Source: Hymenobacter sp. BT188 (GTDB lineage: Bacteria > Bacteroidota > Bacteroidia > Cytophagales > Hymenobacteraceae). Taken from it: a stretch of DNA of 64,000 bases. This document shows, in pieces, positions 54,970 through 64,000 of the stretch (position 1 is the first letter of the stretch; each line of letters opens with the position of its first letter). The notes beneath the pieces were generated by a model. It had not been told where the DNA came from. It saw only the letters and a program-made list of their open reading frames with translations, and did no database searches. Where the stretch lies: positions 744,001 to 808,000 of the forward strand of contig NZ_JACSCW010000003.1 of NCBI RefSeq assembly GCF_014333585.1, written 5' to 3'. The position numbers and the translations under genes were made by a program.

Positions 54970-55131
54970 TTTTAAGTAAATACTAAGGAATAACTGAGGC
55001 TATATCTATTCAAATCAGGCCTAAGCTAAAAGGCATTTCGAAGAGTTTTCGAGCTACATACAGAATGGAGAGCCCAGCATCTGCCTAGTCTATTTATCCA
55101 TACCCAAATAGAGTTTGGGTAGGCAACACTT

Positions 55132-55470
55132 TTATTTCACGGCTAGAGGGCTGACAGCGCCGGTTTGTTTGTCTACGTCGAAGGCGGCCTTGTTAGGCAA
55201 GCGACCGGCCCAATCAGTGCGGGGTACCAAGATTTGCCACTGGTTGTTTACTTCAATTGCCTGGGCCGAATCCAGCCGGTAGAGAGCCGCATTGGGCTGC
55301 TGCTTTACGAAGCGGGCGACGGCCGCGCGGGCTTGCGCTTCGGTGGAAGCTGCTGCATTAGTATCGGCAGGTTGCTGAGATGGAGTAGAAGACACGGGTT
55401 GGGACGGCTCGCAACTGTTTAGCCCTGCCAGAGCCGCGGATAGTAATACAAGCGAGAAGGATTTGCGCAT
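55132..55470 (-). CDS. Small lipoprotein of unknown function
   Basis: A 112-residue protein with a signal and lipobox (LSAALAGLNSC, Cys20), a Ser/Pro/Gln-rich linker and a compact domain (ARAAVARFVKQQPNAALYRL, then NNQWQILVPRTDWAG and AFDVDKQTGAVSPLAVK). The last part looks like a PepSY-like small fold, but that is only an impression. Confidence 0.75.
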   Translation of the reverse strand: MRKSFSLVLLSAALAGLNSCEPSQPVSSTPSQQPADTNAAASTEAQARAAVARFVKQQPNAALYRLDSAQAIEVNNQWQILVPRTDWAGRLPNKAAFDVDKQTGAVSPLAVK

Positions 55471-55557
55471 GGCATAAGGTAGGGAAAGGGCAGACTTAGC
55501 AAGGTTAATTAGTCAACCGCGAAGTGGCCGTAATTGCCATAGTGTTGAATTTGTACG

Positions 55558-55968
55558 CTATCTGCCCGTCTGGCGCAACCAGGTGGCGGCGGCCATCTCG
55601 TCCTGAAATACATGATAAAATAGGCTGCCTTCCCGGGCATCGTGCAGAAGCTGTGTGGAAGATAAGCGAGCAAATACATCATCGGGCAGCAGAATTGCCG
55701 CAATGGTTTTTCGTTGCTCGTTATGAATCCATTCCTGGTTTATCAACGCCCGCTCCTCATCGGTAAAGGGCGACATGACCCGCTGATCAGTCAGTACATG
55801 GGTCCAACCCCGACGAGTTAGTAGATTTCCTATGTGGATGAGAAACGTTTTGAAGTCGCTGAATTGACGCTTGCCTGGCTTGTACTGCACCACCGCGTAC
55901 GCATCTGCGTGCTCGAAGAGGCGACCAACTGCGTTTTCGTAATAAAGCGAGTGAATAGTTAGAGGCAT
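55558..55968 (-). CDS. STAS/SpoIIAA-like small protein
   Basis: A 136-residue protein with a strand (AYAVVQYKPGKRQ), a helix (FSDFKTFLIHIGNLLTRRG), a strand (THVLTDQRVMSPFT), a helix (EERALINQEWIH), then KTIAAILLPDDVFARLS. The size and strand-helix order match the product at 27336-27740. This suggests a family of STAS/SpoIIAA-like domains, although no family signature can be confirmed by eye. Function unknown. Confidence 0.68.
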   Translation of the reverse strand: MPLTIHSLYYENAVGRLFEHADAYAVVQYKPGKRQFSDFKTFLIHIGNLLTRRGWTHVLTDQRVMSPFTDEERALINQEWIHNEQRKTIAAILLPDDVFARLSSTQLLHDAREGSLFYHVFQDEMAAATWLRQTGR

Positions 55969-56343
55969 GAGAAGCTTGGCAAAAAACAGGGCCTATTGGG
56001 TGCAAAGGCAATAATGGGTGGGTAAAGCTAAGGGCCGGAAATCTAACTGGAAATTAAAGCCAATACAACCAAAGCGGACCGACTCGTTTGGGACCGTCGA
56101 ATAAAGCAGGAATTTACCCCAAGAGTGGGTTTTCAATTAAGTAAGAGCGCAATTTTTGGGCGCCACAGGATGCATAGGTGCTGTCTTCGTGGCTTACAAC
56201 TTGCCAGCCGTACCCCATGCCAGAACTTCTATGGGCTATGCGCGTACTCTAGATTCTTGTTGCGAATGCACTTGAAAGGCTTGATAGTGTCTTCAAACGG
56301 CCTTGCTCTGGCATAGAAGGGCTCACGTCATCCAAAAACCACC
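55969..56343. other. Intergenic region without recognised genes
   Basis: About 375 bases. A 63-codon plus-strand ORF at 56125 is not convincing. No clear promoter or hairpin was found. Confidence 0.5.
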
Positions 56344-57783
56344 ATGAGTGAGAGTGCGCAGTTTGTAAATAGCGAGCAGAGGTTTCGGTCGCTATTTGAG
56401 AACAATCTGGACTTTATTCTTTTCCAGGACCGCAACGGAGTTATTCTGGATGTAAATGAGCCTTTTCTGCAGCTTTGGAACTGCTCCAAAGCAGATGTAT
56501 TGGGTAGGGGTATTTCTGATTTTCTTCCGCCAGAACTAATTCCTGTGTTTCGGGAGAAGCTGATCCAAGCTTTTCAGGGCACGCGTGTACAGTTCAATGT
56601 AGCAGTGCAGTTCCGTGGCGCGGAGCCTAGGGTGTTGAATATCTCGAAGGTGCCACTGCGGGTGGATGGATCAGTGAGAGGCGTACATATGGTAGCACGC
56701 GATATCACGGACTTAACTGCATCTCACCAGATGATTGAGCAGCAGGCAAAAACGCTCAATACCATTTTTGAGAGTATCACGGACGCTCTGTTTCTGGTTG
56801 ATAGGGATTGGTGCCTCACTTTCGTGAACCGCGAAGTGGAGCGCCTGCTGCAAATAGACCGCCAGCAGGTACTGGGCAAAAATCTCTGGACCTTATTTCC
56901 GGATGAGGTGGGCGGCGAGTTTTACCATCAGTATCATCACGCTCTTGCTATGGGGCAGGCCGTGCATTTTGAGGCCTATTATGCTAGCCTGCAACTCTGG
57001 CTGGAAGTCAAGGCTTTCCCTTCGGAAGAAGGGCTGTCCGTGTATTTTTCGGACGTTACGCTGCGTCATGAAGCCCAAGCCAGCCAGGAAAAGCTAGCTC
57101 AGGATCTGCACCGGCAAAACCAGGATCTGCAGCAGTTTACCTATATCGTTTCGCATAACCTGCGGGGGCCTTTGGCCAATGCCATGGGCTTGTCGCAACT
57201 CCTGACGGCCCCCGATCCGGATCAGGCTACGTTGCTGAGTCATTTGCAAACCAGCCTCGTGCAGCTCGATGTGGTGCTGCAGGATATGAACACCATTCTT
57301 ACCGTGCGCGACAAGCAGGACGTGGCCGATGTGCCCGCGCCCACACGCCTAGCCGATGTGCTAAACTTGGTGCTGCAGGAGATGAACGAGCCGCTGCAGC
57401 AGGCTGGGGGGCAAATTATTCGCGACTTCCCGGAGGATTTGCACACGCACGGCAACCGAGCCTATATCTACAGCATTTTTCTAAATCTGCTTTCTAATTC
57501 TATTCGGTATCGCTCGCAGCAGCGTGCGCTCGTGGTTACTATTACCGGCAGCCCACATCCCGAAGGAGGTGCCCAACTCACCTTTGCCGACAACGGTTCG
57601 GGCTTCGATCAAGAGAAAGCGGGCGCCGACGTGTTTAAGCTCTACAAGCGCTTTCATACTTCGCCTTCGGGCCGCGGCATGGGCTTGTATCTGGTGAAAG
57701 CCCACGTCGAGTCGATGGGGGGCACTATTGCGGTTGAAAGCCGGGTGGAAGTGGGTACGCAATTCTTTCTATTCTTACCTTAA
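56344..57783 (+). CDS. Two-PAS soluble sensor histidine kinase
   Basis: A 479-residue protein with PAS domains at about 12-125 (FRSLFENNLDFILFQDRNGV) and 135-245 (IFESITDALFLVDRDWCLTF), then a HisKA domain with the phospho-His in QFTYIVSHNLRGPLANAMGL (about 267) and a HATPase domain (NLLSNSIRYRS, TFADNGSGFD and GRGMGLYLVKAHVESMGG). No transmembrane helix is present. It is followed seven bases later by a single-domain response regulator gene, its probable partner. Confidence 0.95.
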   Translation: MSESAQFVNSEQRFRSLFENNLDFILFQDRNGVILDVNEPFLQLWNCSKADVLGRGISDFLPPELIPVFREKLIQAFQGTRVQFNVAVQFRGAEPRVLNISKVPLRVDGSVRGVHMVARDITDLTASHQMIEQQAKTLNTIFESITDALFLVDRDWCLTFVNREVERLLQIDRQQVLGKNLWTLFPDEVGGEFYHQYHHALAMGQAVHFEAYYASLQLWLEVKAFPSEEGLSVYFSDVTLRHEAQASQEKLAQDLHRQNQDLQQFTYIVSHNLRGPLANAMGLSQLLTAPDPDQATLLSHLQTSLVQLDVVLQDMNTILTVRDKQDVADVPAPTRLADVLNLVLQEMNEPLQQAGGQIIRDFPEDLHTHGNRAYIYSIFLNLLSNSIRYRSQQRALVVTITGSPHPEGGAQLTFADNGSGFDQEKAGADVFKLYKRFHTSPSGRGMGLYLVKAHVESMGGTIAVESRVEVGTQFFLFLP

Positions 57784-57790
57784 ACAAGCT

Positions 57791-58186
57791 ATGCATACAG
57801 TCCTGATTGACGATGATTATATCAGCATATTTCTCACCACCAGAATATTGCAGCGAGAAAACTTTACCGATACTATTACCTCTTTTCAGTTGCCTCAGGA
57901 AGCAATTCACTACCTTCAGGATGCAATGCCAGACCAAGTGCCGGACGTCATTTTTCTGGATCTGAATATGCCAATCATGAGCGGCTGGGACTTTCTGGAC
58001 ACCTTAAAGCCCTTGGAAGCTCAATTAGCCGGGCGGTGCTCCATTTATATCCTCACCTCGTCTGTGGCCCCTTCGGATAAGCTTAAGGCGGAAGAGTACA
58101 GTCTCGTGGCCAGCGTCATTAACAAACCCTTGGACGGTCCGAAACTGCAAGCTATTCGCACACAGGTGCTGGAAAACCGATCCTGA
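57791..58186 (+). CDS. Single-domain response regulator
   Basis: 131 residues from the ATG at 57791; the longer reading overlaps the kinase gene. It is a receiver only: MHTVLIDDDYISIFLTTRIL, phospho-Asp in VIFLDLNMPIMSGWDFL (about residue 60), Thr in ILTSSVAP and Lys in VINKPLDG. With no output domain it probably relays phosphate or acts by protein contact. It forms an operon with the PAS kinase. Confidence 0.93.
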   Translation: MHTVLIDDDYISIFLTTRILQRENFTDTITSFQLPQEAIHYLQDAMPDQVPDVIFLDLNMPIMSGWDFLDTLKPLEAQLAGRCSIYILTSSVAPSDKLKAEEYSLVASVINKPLDGPKLQAIRTQVLENRS

Positions 58187-58567
58187 CTCCTCGAGTGCTA
58201 CCAGAAGTGCTTTTGCCGTTGACAAGTGATGCAGTTGAGGCTGGGGGCAAAGTTAACTTGGCTTAGTAGCAGTGATCCGCGTAGGAGAAGGTTTTACAGC
58301 TATTAATCTGTCCAGCTGCTAAGTGGGTGGATGCTTTCTTTTCTGTCTGCGTTTTTTTGACGCTTACCATCACGGGTACGCTGGTGTTGGTTTAGGAATA
58401 ATCGGGTAATTGATGGTTGTGTCACAACGGCTCGACGCTGTGTGCCGTTTGCTTTCTGAGGAATAGCATTTCCAACTCAAGCACCACCATAGCCCCTTAC
58501 CAAGAGTAATATTTCTTTAGCTTATACTTACCTGCCCGCAGGATAAGCCTAACTACCAAAAGCACAG
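58187..58567. other. Intergenic region before gnd
   Basis: About 380 bases without a gene. It presumably contains the gnd-zwf-pgl promoter, but no exact TAnnTTTG element was found in the plus orientation. Confidence 0.5.
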
Positions 58568-60076
58568 ATGATGAGCGCAACGTCAACTAAGTATTCGTTT
58601 GGAATGATTGGCCTGGGTACCATGGGCCGTAACCTGCTCCTGAACCTTGCCGACCACAATTTTGGCGTCGCGGGCTACGACAAAGACCCCAGTAAAATAA
58701 CGCTGCTGGCAGAGGAAGGCGCCGGCAAACCAGTGCAGGGCTTCACCGATCTAACGCAGTTTATCGACAGCATTCAGACGCCCCGCTCCATTATGCTGTT
58801 GGTGCCTGCAGGCAAAATTGTGGATAGCGTTATCGAAGAACTGTGGCCCCTGCTGGCGCCCGGCGACATTATCATTGATGGTGGAAACTCCCATTTTTCG
58901 GATACGACGCGCCGCGCTGCTACTTTAAAAGAGGCTGGGTTTCACTTCTTCGGCATGGGAATCTCGGGTGGGGAAGAGGGCGCTCGGTTTGGCCCCAGCA
59001 TGATGCCCGGCGGCGACAAACAGGCTTACCAGGTAATGCAGCCCATGTTTGAAGCCATTGCGGCCCGCGTGAATGATGAGCCCTGCGTGACGTACATCGG
59101 ACCCGGTGCTGCTGGTCACTTCGTGAAGATGGTGCACAACGGCATCGAGTACGGCTTGATGCAGCTAATTGCCGAGACCTACGAAGTAATGAAACGCGGC
59201 GCTGGTCTTGATAATGCCGCCATTGGTCAGGTATTCGCGCAGTGGAATGCGGGCCGGTTGCAGTCCTTTCTCCTAGATATTACTAAGGATATCTTCGTCT
59301 TCCGCGCGCCTCACACAAATCATCTGTTGCTCGACGATATCAAGGACGAAGCGCGTTCCAAAGGCACCGGCATGTGGACCTCGCAGGTAGCTATGGAGCT
59401 GGAAGTGCCCATTCCGACCATCGATACGGCCGTTGCCATGCGCAACTTATCCAAATACAAAGGCCTGCGCGAGCAACTGGCTACGTTATACAACAATCCG
59501 GCGCCAACAACATCGGCAGCTATCGATCGGGGGGCTTTTCTTAGCAACCTGGAGCAGGCGTTTTACTTCAGCATGGTGGTTACGTATGCCCAAGGCATGC
59601 ATCTGCTGGCCAAGGCATCTGCTGCCTATGACTACGGATTGCAGCTAGCTGACATCGCTAGGATATGGCGTGGCGGCTGCATCATTCGCTCGAGTTTTTT
59701 AAACGACATATTCAACGCGTATCAGCAAACCCCAGCGCTGGAGCATCTGCTGCTCGATGCGCAGGTTGCTGCTGTTGTAAATCAAGCGGTGCCTGGCACC
59801 CGCCAAATAGTAGCGGCGGCAGTGGCAGGGGGTATTTCTTTGCCAGCTTATGCTGCTTCGCTGAGTTACTTTGAGTCTTTCCGCAGCGCCCGTCTGCCCT
59901 CAAATCTGATTCAGGCCCAGCGCGATTATTTCGGCGCCCACACGTACGAGCTCATTGGGCATAAAGGCGTGTTCCATACCCAGTGGACGCCGGTGCACGA
60001 GGACGCGGCCAACAAGCAATCGGTTCAAGAGGACCCGGAAAAGAAGGCCGAGGAGCCAGTCATTCCAAACAAGTAG
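58568..60076 (+). CDS. gnd: 6-phosphogluconate dehydrogenase (decarboxylating)
   Basis: A 502-residue protein. The NADP fold is MIGLGTMGRNLLLNLADHNF, followed by IIDGGNSHFSDT, the substrate loop GISGGEEGARFGPSMMPGG, and the catalytic Lys in HFVKMVHNGIEYG. The enzyme converts 6-phosphogluconate to ribulose-5-phosphate and CO2 with NADPH. The start is one of two adjacent ATGs. A charged tail of about 25 residues (EDAANKQSVQEDPEKKAEEP) extends past the usual C-terminus. It is the first gene of gnd-zwf-pgl. Confidence 0.98.
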   Translation: MMSATSTKYSFGMIGLGTMGRNLLLNLADHNFGVAGYDKDPSKITLLAEEGAGKPVQGFTDLTQFIDSIQTPRSIMLLVPAGKIVDSVIEELWPLLAPGDIIIDGGNSHFSDTTRRAATLKEAGFHFFGMGISGGEEGARFGPSMMPGGDKQAYQVMQPMFEAIAARVNDEPCVTYIGPGAAGHFVKMVHNGIEYGLMQLIAETYEVMKRGAGLDNAAIGQVFAQWNAGRLQSFLLDITKDIFVFRAPHTNHLLLDDIKDEARSKGTGMWTSQVAMELEVPIPTIDTAVAMRNLSKYKGLREQLATLYNNPAPTTSAAIDRGAFLSNLEQAFYFSMVVTYAQGMHLLAKASAAYDYGLQLADIARIWRGGCIIRSSFLNDIFNAYQQTPALEHLLLDAQVAAVVNQAVPGTRQIVAAAVAGGISLPAYAASLSYFESFRSARLPSNLIQAQRDYFGAHTYELIGHKGVFHTQWTPVHEDAANKQSVQEDPEKKAEEPVIPNK

Positions 60077-60115
60077 GCTGCGGCCATTTATCAACCCATT
60101 CGCTACACCCTACGC

Positions 60116-61630
60116 ATGAGCTCCAGCAAAGAAACTCAGCCTACCATCTTCGTCATCTTTGGTGGCACCGGAGATTTGAATGCCCGCAAGCTGACGCCGG
60201 CGCTTTATCATCTGTATCTGGATGGCTGGCTGCCCAAGCACTTTGCCATTATCGGCAGTGGCCGCACGCCCTTATCGGATGACGAGTTTCGCACGAAGCT
60301 GTTGGACGACATCAACCAGTTTTCGCGCACAGGCAAGGCCGATAAGGATACGTGGAAGGAGTTTGCCCAGCACATCGTCTACCAGGCGGCCGATGTTAAG
60401 GATGCCACTACCTATAAGAAATTCGGCCAGCGCATTGCGGACTATGAGAAGGAGTGGAGCGTGCAGCCTAACGTGATTTATTACCTGGCCGTGGCTCCCG
60501 AGTTTTTTCCAATCATCGCCTCAAACCTGGCCAAAAGCAAGCTCGCCTCCGATACCAAATGCACGCGTATTGTTATTGAAAAGCCCTTTGGTCACGATCT
60601 GGAGTCGTCGCGGGAGCTGAACAGGCTGCTGTCCGATATTTTTGACGAGCGGCAGATTTACCGTATCGACCATTATCTGGGTAAGGAAACCGTGCAGAAC
60701 ATCATGGCTTTCCGCTTTGCCAATGCGCTGTTTGAACCGCTTTGGAATCGCAACTACATCGAGCACGTTCAGATTTCCGTGACCGAGCAACTGGGTGTAG
60801 GCGAGCGCAGCGGTTACTACGACGGCGCGGGCGCCATGCGCGATATGATTCAGAACCATCTGCTGCAGCTGCTTTGCCTGGTAGCCATGGAGCCCCCCGT
60901 CAACTTTACGGCCGACGAGGTACGCAACCGCAAAGTAGATGTGCTGCGGGCCATGCGCCGGTTTACGCCCGAAGACATTCGCGAGTCGGCGGTGCGCGGG
61001 CAGTATGCGGCGGGCTGGATGAAGGGCGAGCAAGTGCCCGGCTATCGGGAAGAGCCTGGTGCCAACCCCAAGTCGAACACCGAAACCTTCGCTGCGGTAA
61101 AGTTCTTCGTGGACAACTGGCGGTGGCAGGATGTGCCCTTTTATGTGCGTACGGGCAAGCGCATGCACCGCTCAGCGTCCAGCATCACAATCCAGTTCAG
61201 GGACGTTCCGCACTTTGTTTTTCCGCCCGAAACCGCGGAAAGCTGGCAGCAGAATCGGTTGGTGATCAGTATTCAGCCCGAAATGAGCATTCGCTTGCAG
61301 GTTCAGGCCAAGCGCCCCGGCCTCGACATGATGCTCAATACCGTGGATATGGTGTTCGACTACAAAGGCACCTACACCAGCCAAGCGCCGGAAGCCTACG
61401 AAACCTTATTGCTGGATACAATGCTAGGCGACCAGACCTTATTCATGCGCGGCGACCAAGTAGAAGCCGCCTGGGATTTGCTTATGCCTATCCTAAACTC
61501 GTGGCAAGGACGTGCCAGCCAGAGCTTCCCCAACTACTCAGCCGACTCGTGGGGCCCGGAAGTAGCCGAAGCCCTCATTGCCCGTGATGGATTCCATTGG
61601 TTTACACTCCCGCTCAATGGCAATGAATAA
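60116..61630 (+). CDS. zwf: Glucose-6-phosphate 1-dehydrogenase
   Basis: A 504-residue protein. The NADP-binding start is [20 protein letters not shown], with [10 protein letters not shown] and the active-site signature [13 protein letters not shown]. The enzyme oxidises glucose-6-phosphate to 6-phosphogluconolactone, the entry step of the oxidative pentose phosphate pathway. It is 39 bases downstream of gnd, and its 3' end overlaps pgl. Confidence 0.98.
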   Translation: MSSSKETQPTIFVIFGGTGDLNARKLTPALYHLYLDGWLPKHFAIIGSGRTPLSDDEFRTKLLDDINQFSRTGKADKDTWKEFAQHIVYQAADVKDATTYKKFGQRIADYEKEWSVQPNVIYYLAVAPEFFPIIASNLAKSKLASDTKCTRIVIEKPFGHDLESSRELNRLLSDIFDERQIYRIDHYLGKETVQNIMAFRFANALFEPLWNRNYIEHVQISVTEQLGVGERSGYYDGAGAMRDMIQNHLLQLLCLVAMEPPVNFTADEVRNRKVDVLRAMRRFTPEDIRESAVRGQYAAGWMKGEQVPGYREEPGANPKSNTETFAAVKFFVDNWRWQDVPFYVRTGKRMHRSASSITIQFRDVPHFVFPPETAESWQQNRLVISIQPEMSIRLQVQAKRPGLDMMLNTVDMVFDYKGTYTSQAPEAYETLLLDTMLGDQTLFMRGDQVEAAWDLLMPILNSWQGRASQSFPNYSADSWGPEVAEALIARDGFHWFTLPLNGNE

Positions 61631-62369
61631 AGCCTCCCAACTCCATATTTACCCCACGCCCGAGGAGGTGCTGACTAGTTTGGCTGACTACTTTATTGAG
61701 TTGGCCAATCAGGCTATATCGGAGCACGGGCGATTCTCTGTGGCGTTGTCGGGGGGCAATTCTCCTAAGAAATTCTATGAGCTTTTAGCATCACCGTCGT
61801 ATCGGCAGCGAGTAGCTTGGGAGAAGGTAGATTTCTTCTTCGGCGATGAGCGCTACGTGCCTCACACCGATCCGGAAAGCAATTACCTGCTCGCGGAGAA
61901 GGCCCTTTTTGATCCTTTGCAGATAGCGTCCGCCCAGGTTTTTGCTGTTGATACTGCACTTGCCCCCGCTGAGGCAGCTCAGCAGTACACCCAAACCATT
62001 GAGCGCTATTTCGGCCAAAAGGAAGTGCGCTTTGATCTGGTTTTATTGGGCTTGGGAGATAATTCGCACACCGCGTCCTTATTCCCACACACTGCGGTTT
62101 TGCAGGAAACCGGAGCAAGGGCGAAGGAGGTTTTTGTGGAGGAGAAGCAAGCTTATCGGATAACGCTGACTGCGCCACTAATCAATCAGGCTCAGGCTGT
62201 TGCCTTTCTGGTGTATGGGGCCGATAAAGCTGCCGCTGTGCAACGAGTTTTAACTGCGGAACGCAACATAGAGGAGTTTCCAGCCCAGCTTATTGCCCCT
62301 GCCTCAGGCGAGCTGCATTGGTTTTTAGATGCTGCCGCAGCGGCACAGCTTCCTGATAAGCGGAGGTAA
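61617..62369 (+). CDS. pgl: 6-phosphogluconolactonase
   Basis: 250 residues from the ATG at 61617 (or 61623), overlapping the zwf stop by about 14 bases; the reading from 61578 is unlikely. DevB-type: [37 protein letters not shown] and [17 protein letters not shown]. It hydrolyses 6-phosphogluconolactone, linking zwf and gnd. A GGGGGGC motif encodes the SGGNS loop. Confidence 0.96.
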   Translation: MAMNKASQLHIYPTPEEVLTSLADYFIELANQAISEHGRFSVALSGGNSPKKFYELLASPSYRQRVAWEKVDFFFGDERYVPHTDPESNYLLAEKALFDPLQIASAQVFAVDTALAPAEAAQQYTQTIERYFGQKEVRFDLVLLGLGDNSHTASLFPHTAVLQETGARAKEVFVEEKQAYRITLTAPLINQAQAVAFLVYGADKAAAVQRVLTAERNIEEFPAQLIAPASGELHWFLDAAAAAQLPDKRR

Positions 62370-62384
62370 AAACAGCTCAAGTAT

Positions 62385-63134
62385 TTAAGGAAGCTCTTCA
62401 AATCCTGCTGCATCTACTGGCTCAGCGCCGAGCCGATGCACAACCAGTTTTTCGTCCTGAGCTACTATTGCAGCGCGTGCTAAACCCAGGAATAAGCCGT
62501 GCTCTACGATACCCGGAATGGCCTGAAGTTGGAGCGCAAGCTCCGCCGGATCGGGTAATGATTTGAAATGACAATCAATCAGCAAGTTGCCTTGGTCGGA
62601 AAGAGCAGGCTGGGGGGCTTTTTTCTTGTCTAGGCGCACTGTTGGATCACCTCCGAGTTGCGCTATGGCATCCAGTACCCACGGCAGCGCAAAGGGCACT
62701 ACTTCGAGGGGGAGCGGAAAGTGGCCCAGCTGCGGCACTAGCTTCGAGGAGTCAGCAATAATCAACAGATAATCCGATGCTGTTGCCAGCACCTTCTCGC
62801 GCAGCAAGGCACCGCCTCCACCTTTTATAAGGGCGAGCTGTGGGCCAATCTCATCGGCTCCATCTACAGTCAGGTCGAAACGCAAGCCACGCCGGGGCTC
62901 TACCAAGGGAATGCCCACGCTCCGAGCTAAGACTTCACTGGCCAGAGAGGTAGCCGTAGCCTGAACCTGAAACTGGCCGGCCCGAAGCGCATCACCGAGC
63001 AATTGAATGAAATAAGCCGCCGTGCTACCACTGCCTAATCCTACCAGCATACCATCGCGCACCCAGCGTAGGGCCTGCGCAGCCGCACGTTGTTTTTCCT
63101 TATCTATTCGTCCCTGGTTTTCGGATGATGCCAT
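62385..63134 (-). CDS. rpiA: Ribose-5-phosphate isomerase A
   Basis: 249 residues from the ATG at 63134; the longer reading to 63254 adds a hydrophobic stretch foreign to the family. Motifs: GLGSGSTAAYFIQLL, DLTVDGADEI and LIKGGGGALLREKV. It interconverts ribose-5-phosphate and ribulose-5-phosphate, the next step after Gnd. It is convergent with pgl, with only 15 bases between the stop codons and no hairpin. Confidence 0.97.
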   Translation of the reverse strand: MASSENQGRIDKEKQRAAAQALRWVRDGMLVGLGSGSTAAYFIQLLGDALRAGQFQVQATATSLASEVLARSVGIPLVEPRRGLRFDLTVDGADEIGPQLALIKGGGGALLREKVLATASDYLLIIADSSKLVPQLGHFPLPLEVVPFALPWVLDAIAQLGGDPTVRLDKKKAPQPALSDQGNLLIDCHFKSLPDPAELALQLQAIPGIVEHGLFLGLARAAIVAQDEKLVVHRLGAEPVDAAGFEELP

Positions 63135-63859
63135 AACAACTAGTGGCTCAAAAGCGCACGTTATAATCCACAACTGTCTGAGAAGTGAGGTCGCTGAGAA
63201 GGAATTCGGAAGTAATACATAGCAGCTAGGAAGGACGAATGTGTTTGAGCACAAGCATAGGTAGTCGTTCAGCTAAGACTACAAAGGGGATCCAACCAAA
63301 CTTTCCCTTTAGTAGTCTCGGCTCAAGCTGAACATAATAGGGGCCAAAGCAGCAAAAGAGAAAATATTTTGAGCTTTTGCTACACTATTTCCAGATTCTT
63401 AAAATTTCTTTTAGCCCATCATTTCCTTAGTTACTTGATTCTTAACATCGTATATTTAATATGTTACTAATAACTATAAATGAGGGCTTTGCAAGAGAAA
63501 ATATCTCCTGTATAGCCTATGTATTCCTTTTAGGTACACAACCGATCAACTCTTATAGCACTAAGATTAAGGCTTACTAACCTTGGTGGTATCAATTTTG
63601 ACAGAAATAGTATGAAACCTTATAGGGAGTTGTGAGTAAAAGGACATAAAATCACTAAATAGTATAGAAACATGTGCTTTTTACTGGATTTACTAAAGTT
63701 GTGTACCGGAATATTATTGTTGTATTAACAAAATATTATCTTTTTACAACTAAAAGTTATAAAAAATATTGTTTTAACTACAGAATGATTTTACTTTGCA
63801 TGCGTACAAGACCATTAAACACCACTTCCTCATTGCCTACTGCCTACTTGTACTAACTC
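63135..63859. other. Long AT-rich intergenic region
   Basis: About 725 bases with no convincing gene. A 60-codon plus-strand ORF at 63674 is of low complexity. GC drops sharply compared with flanking genes, and a TATATTTA element lies near 63453. It is probably the long leader or promoter region of the downstream gene. Confidence 0.5.
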
Positions 63860-64000
63860 ATGGAACGCTACAAACACTACACTGATGCTTCGCGCATCAT
63901 CTTGCCCGTGGTGGACGTGCTCATCATCTTTGGTGCTTTCCGTCTTACTGGCTTCTTCTTATTTGATAGCTGGGAATTCACCAGCTATTACCCTTTCTTC
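63860..64000 (+). CDS. Start of a membrane protein gene, perhaps a polyprenyl sugar transferase (partial)
   Basis: The first 47 codons, from the ATG at 63860, run off the window. The product opens MERYKHYTDASRIILPVVDV and continues with a hydrophobic helix (LIIFGAFRLTGFFLF). The N-terminus resembles undecaprenyl-phosphate sugar phosphotransferases that start exopolysaccharide synthesis, but the diagnostic C-terminal domain is outside the window. The long AT-rich leader would suit an exopolysaccharide operon. Confidence 0.55.
   Translation, partial: MERYKHYTDASRIILPVVDVLIIFGAFRLTGFFLFDSWEFTSYYPFF

Noticed and set aside
56125..56316. 63-codon ORF before the PAS kinase
   Set aside because: Cys/His/Arg-rich random-looking sequence without promoter or homology features.
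60742..61587. 281-codon open frame inside zwf
   Set aside because: Alternate-frame shadow of zwf, Arg-rich with no domain.
63674..63856. 60-codon ORF before the terminal gene
   Set aside because: Tyr/Ile/Asn-rich low-complexity translation typical of AT-rich non-coding DNA.

Overview
The window looks like chromosomal DNA of a Bacteroidota member, most likely Hymenobacter or a close relative (Cytophagales). The support is two secreted proteins with type IX secretion C-terminal domains, a TonB-dependent receptor, a ScyD/ScyE-like lipoprotein, little sign of Shine-Dalgarno sequences, and Bacteroidota -7 promoter elements (TAnnTTTG) before several genes. Coding DNA is GC-rich and regulatory or intergenic DNA is distinctly AT-rich. 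Genus assignment is inference; no rRNA gene is present.

Layout. 1-6.4 kb: acetyltransferase, TlpA-like lipoprotein, aconitase, small membrane and hypothetical genes, and an orphan umuD-like peptidase behind an AT-rich regulatory stretch. 6.4-13 kb: secreted subtilase, PaaN-type aldehyde dehydrogenase, LytS/LytT-type two-component pair. 13-26.6 kb: mixed housekeeping and accessory genes (hydrolase, small lipoprotein, PQQ-type sugar dehydrogenase, TonB receptor, Usp, GNATs, three small disordered proteins, fasciclin protein), punctuated by long palindromic repeats. 26.8-32.6 kb: small proteins, NUDIX hydrolase, phosphoribosyltransferase-like protein, NarL-type regulator and multi-PAS kinase. 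32.6-34.7 kb: AT-rich, gene-poor stretch with three small ORFs ending at a tRNA-Arg. 34.9-48 kb: two Ohr proteins (one with an OhrR regulator and clear operator), sucC, GH113-like hydrolase, LolD-like ATPase, a phage-type family protein, RecQ, rhodanese, T9SS cargo. 47.3-58.2 kb: PASTA protein, fused tandem D-Ala-D-Ala ligase, pgk, M50 protease, HAD phosphatase, tRNA(CAU), PAS kinase plus single-domain response regulator. 58.5-63.1 kb: gnd-zwf-pgl with convergent rpiA, a compact pentose phosphate cluster. The window ends inside a membrane protein gene that resembles an exopolysaccharide sugar transferase.

The most unusual large-scale signal is a dispersed motif, GGGGGGC followed by AAAT or TTTTT, found about once per kilobase in both orientations, inside genes (where it often reads Ala-Pro-Gln) and inside terminators. 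A second repeat system is a family of long perfect inverted repeats (arms 25-34 bp) at three loci, one of them nested. No IS element, CRISPR array or prophage was found, and no dedicated defence system was recognised. All counts were made by eye.
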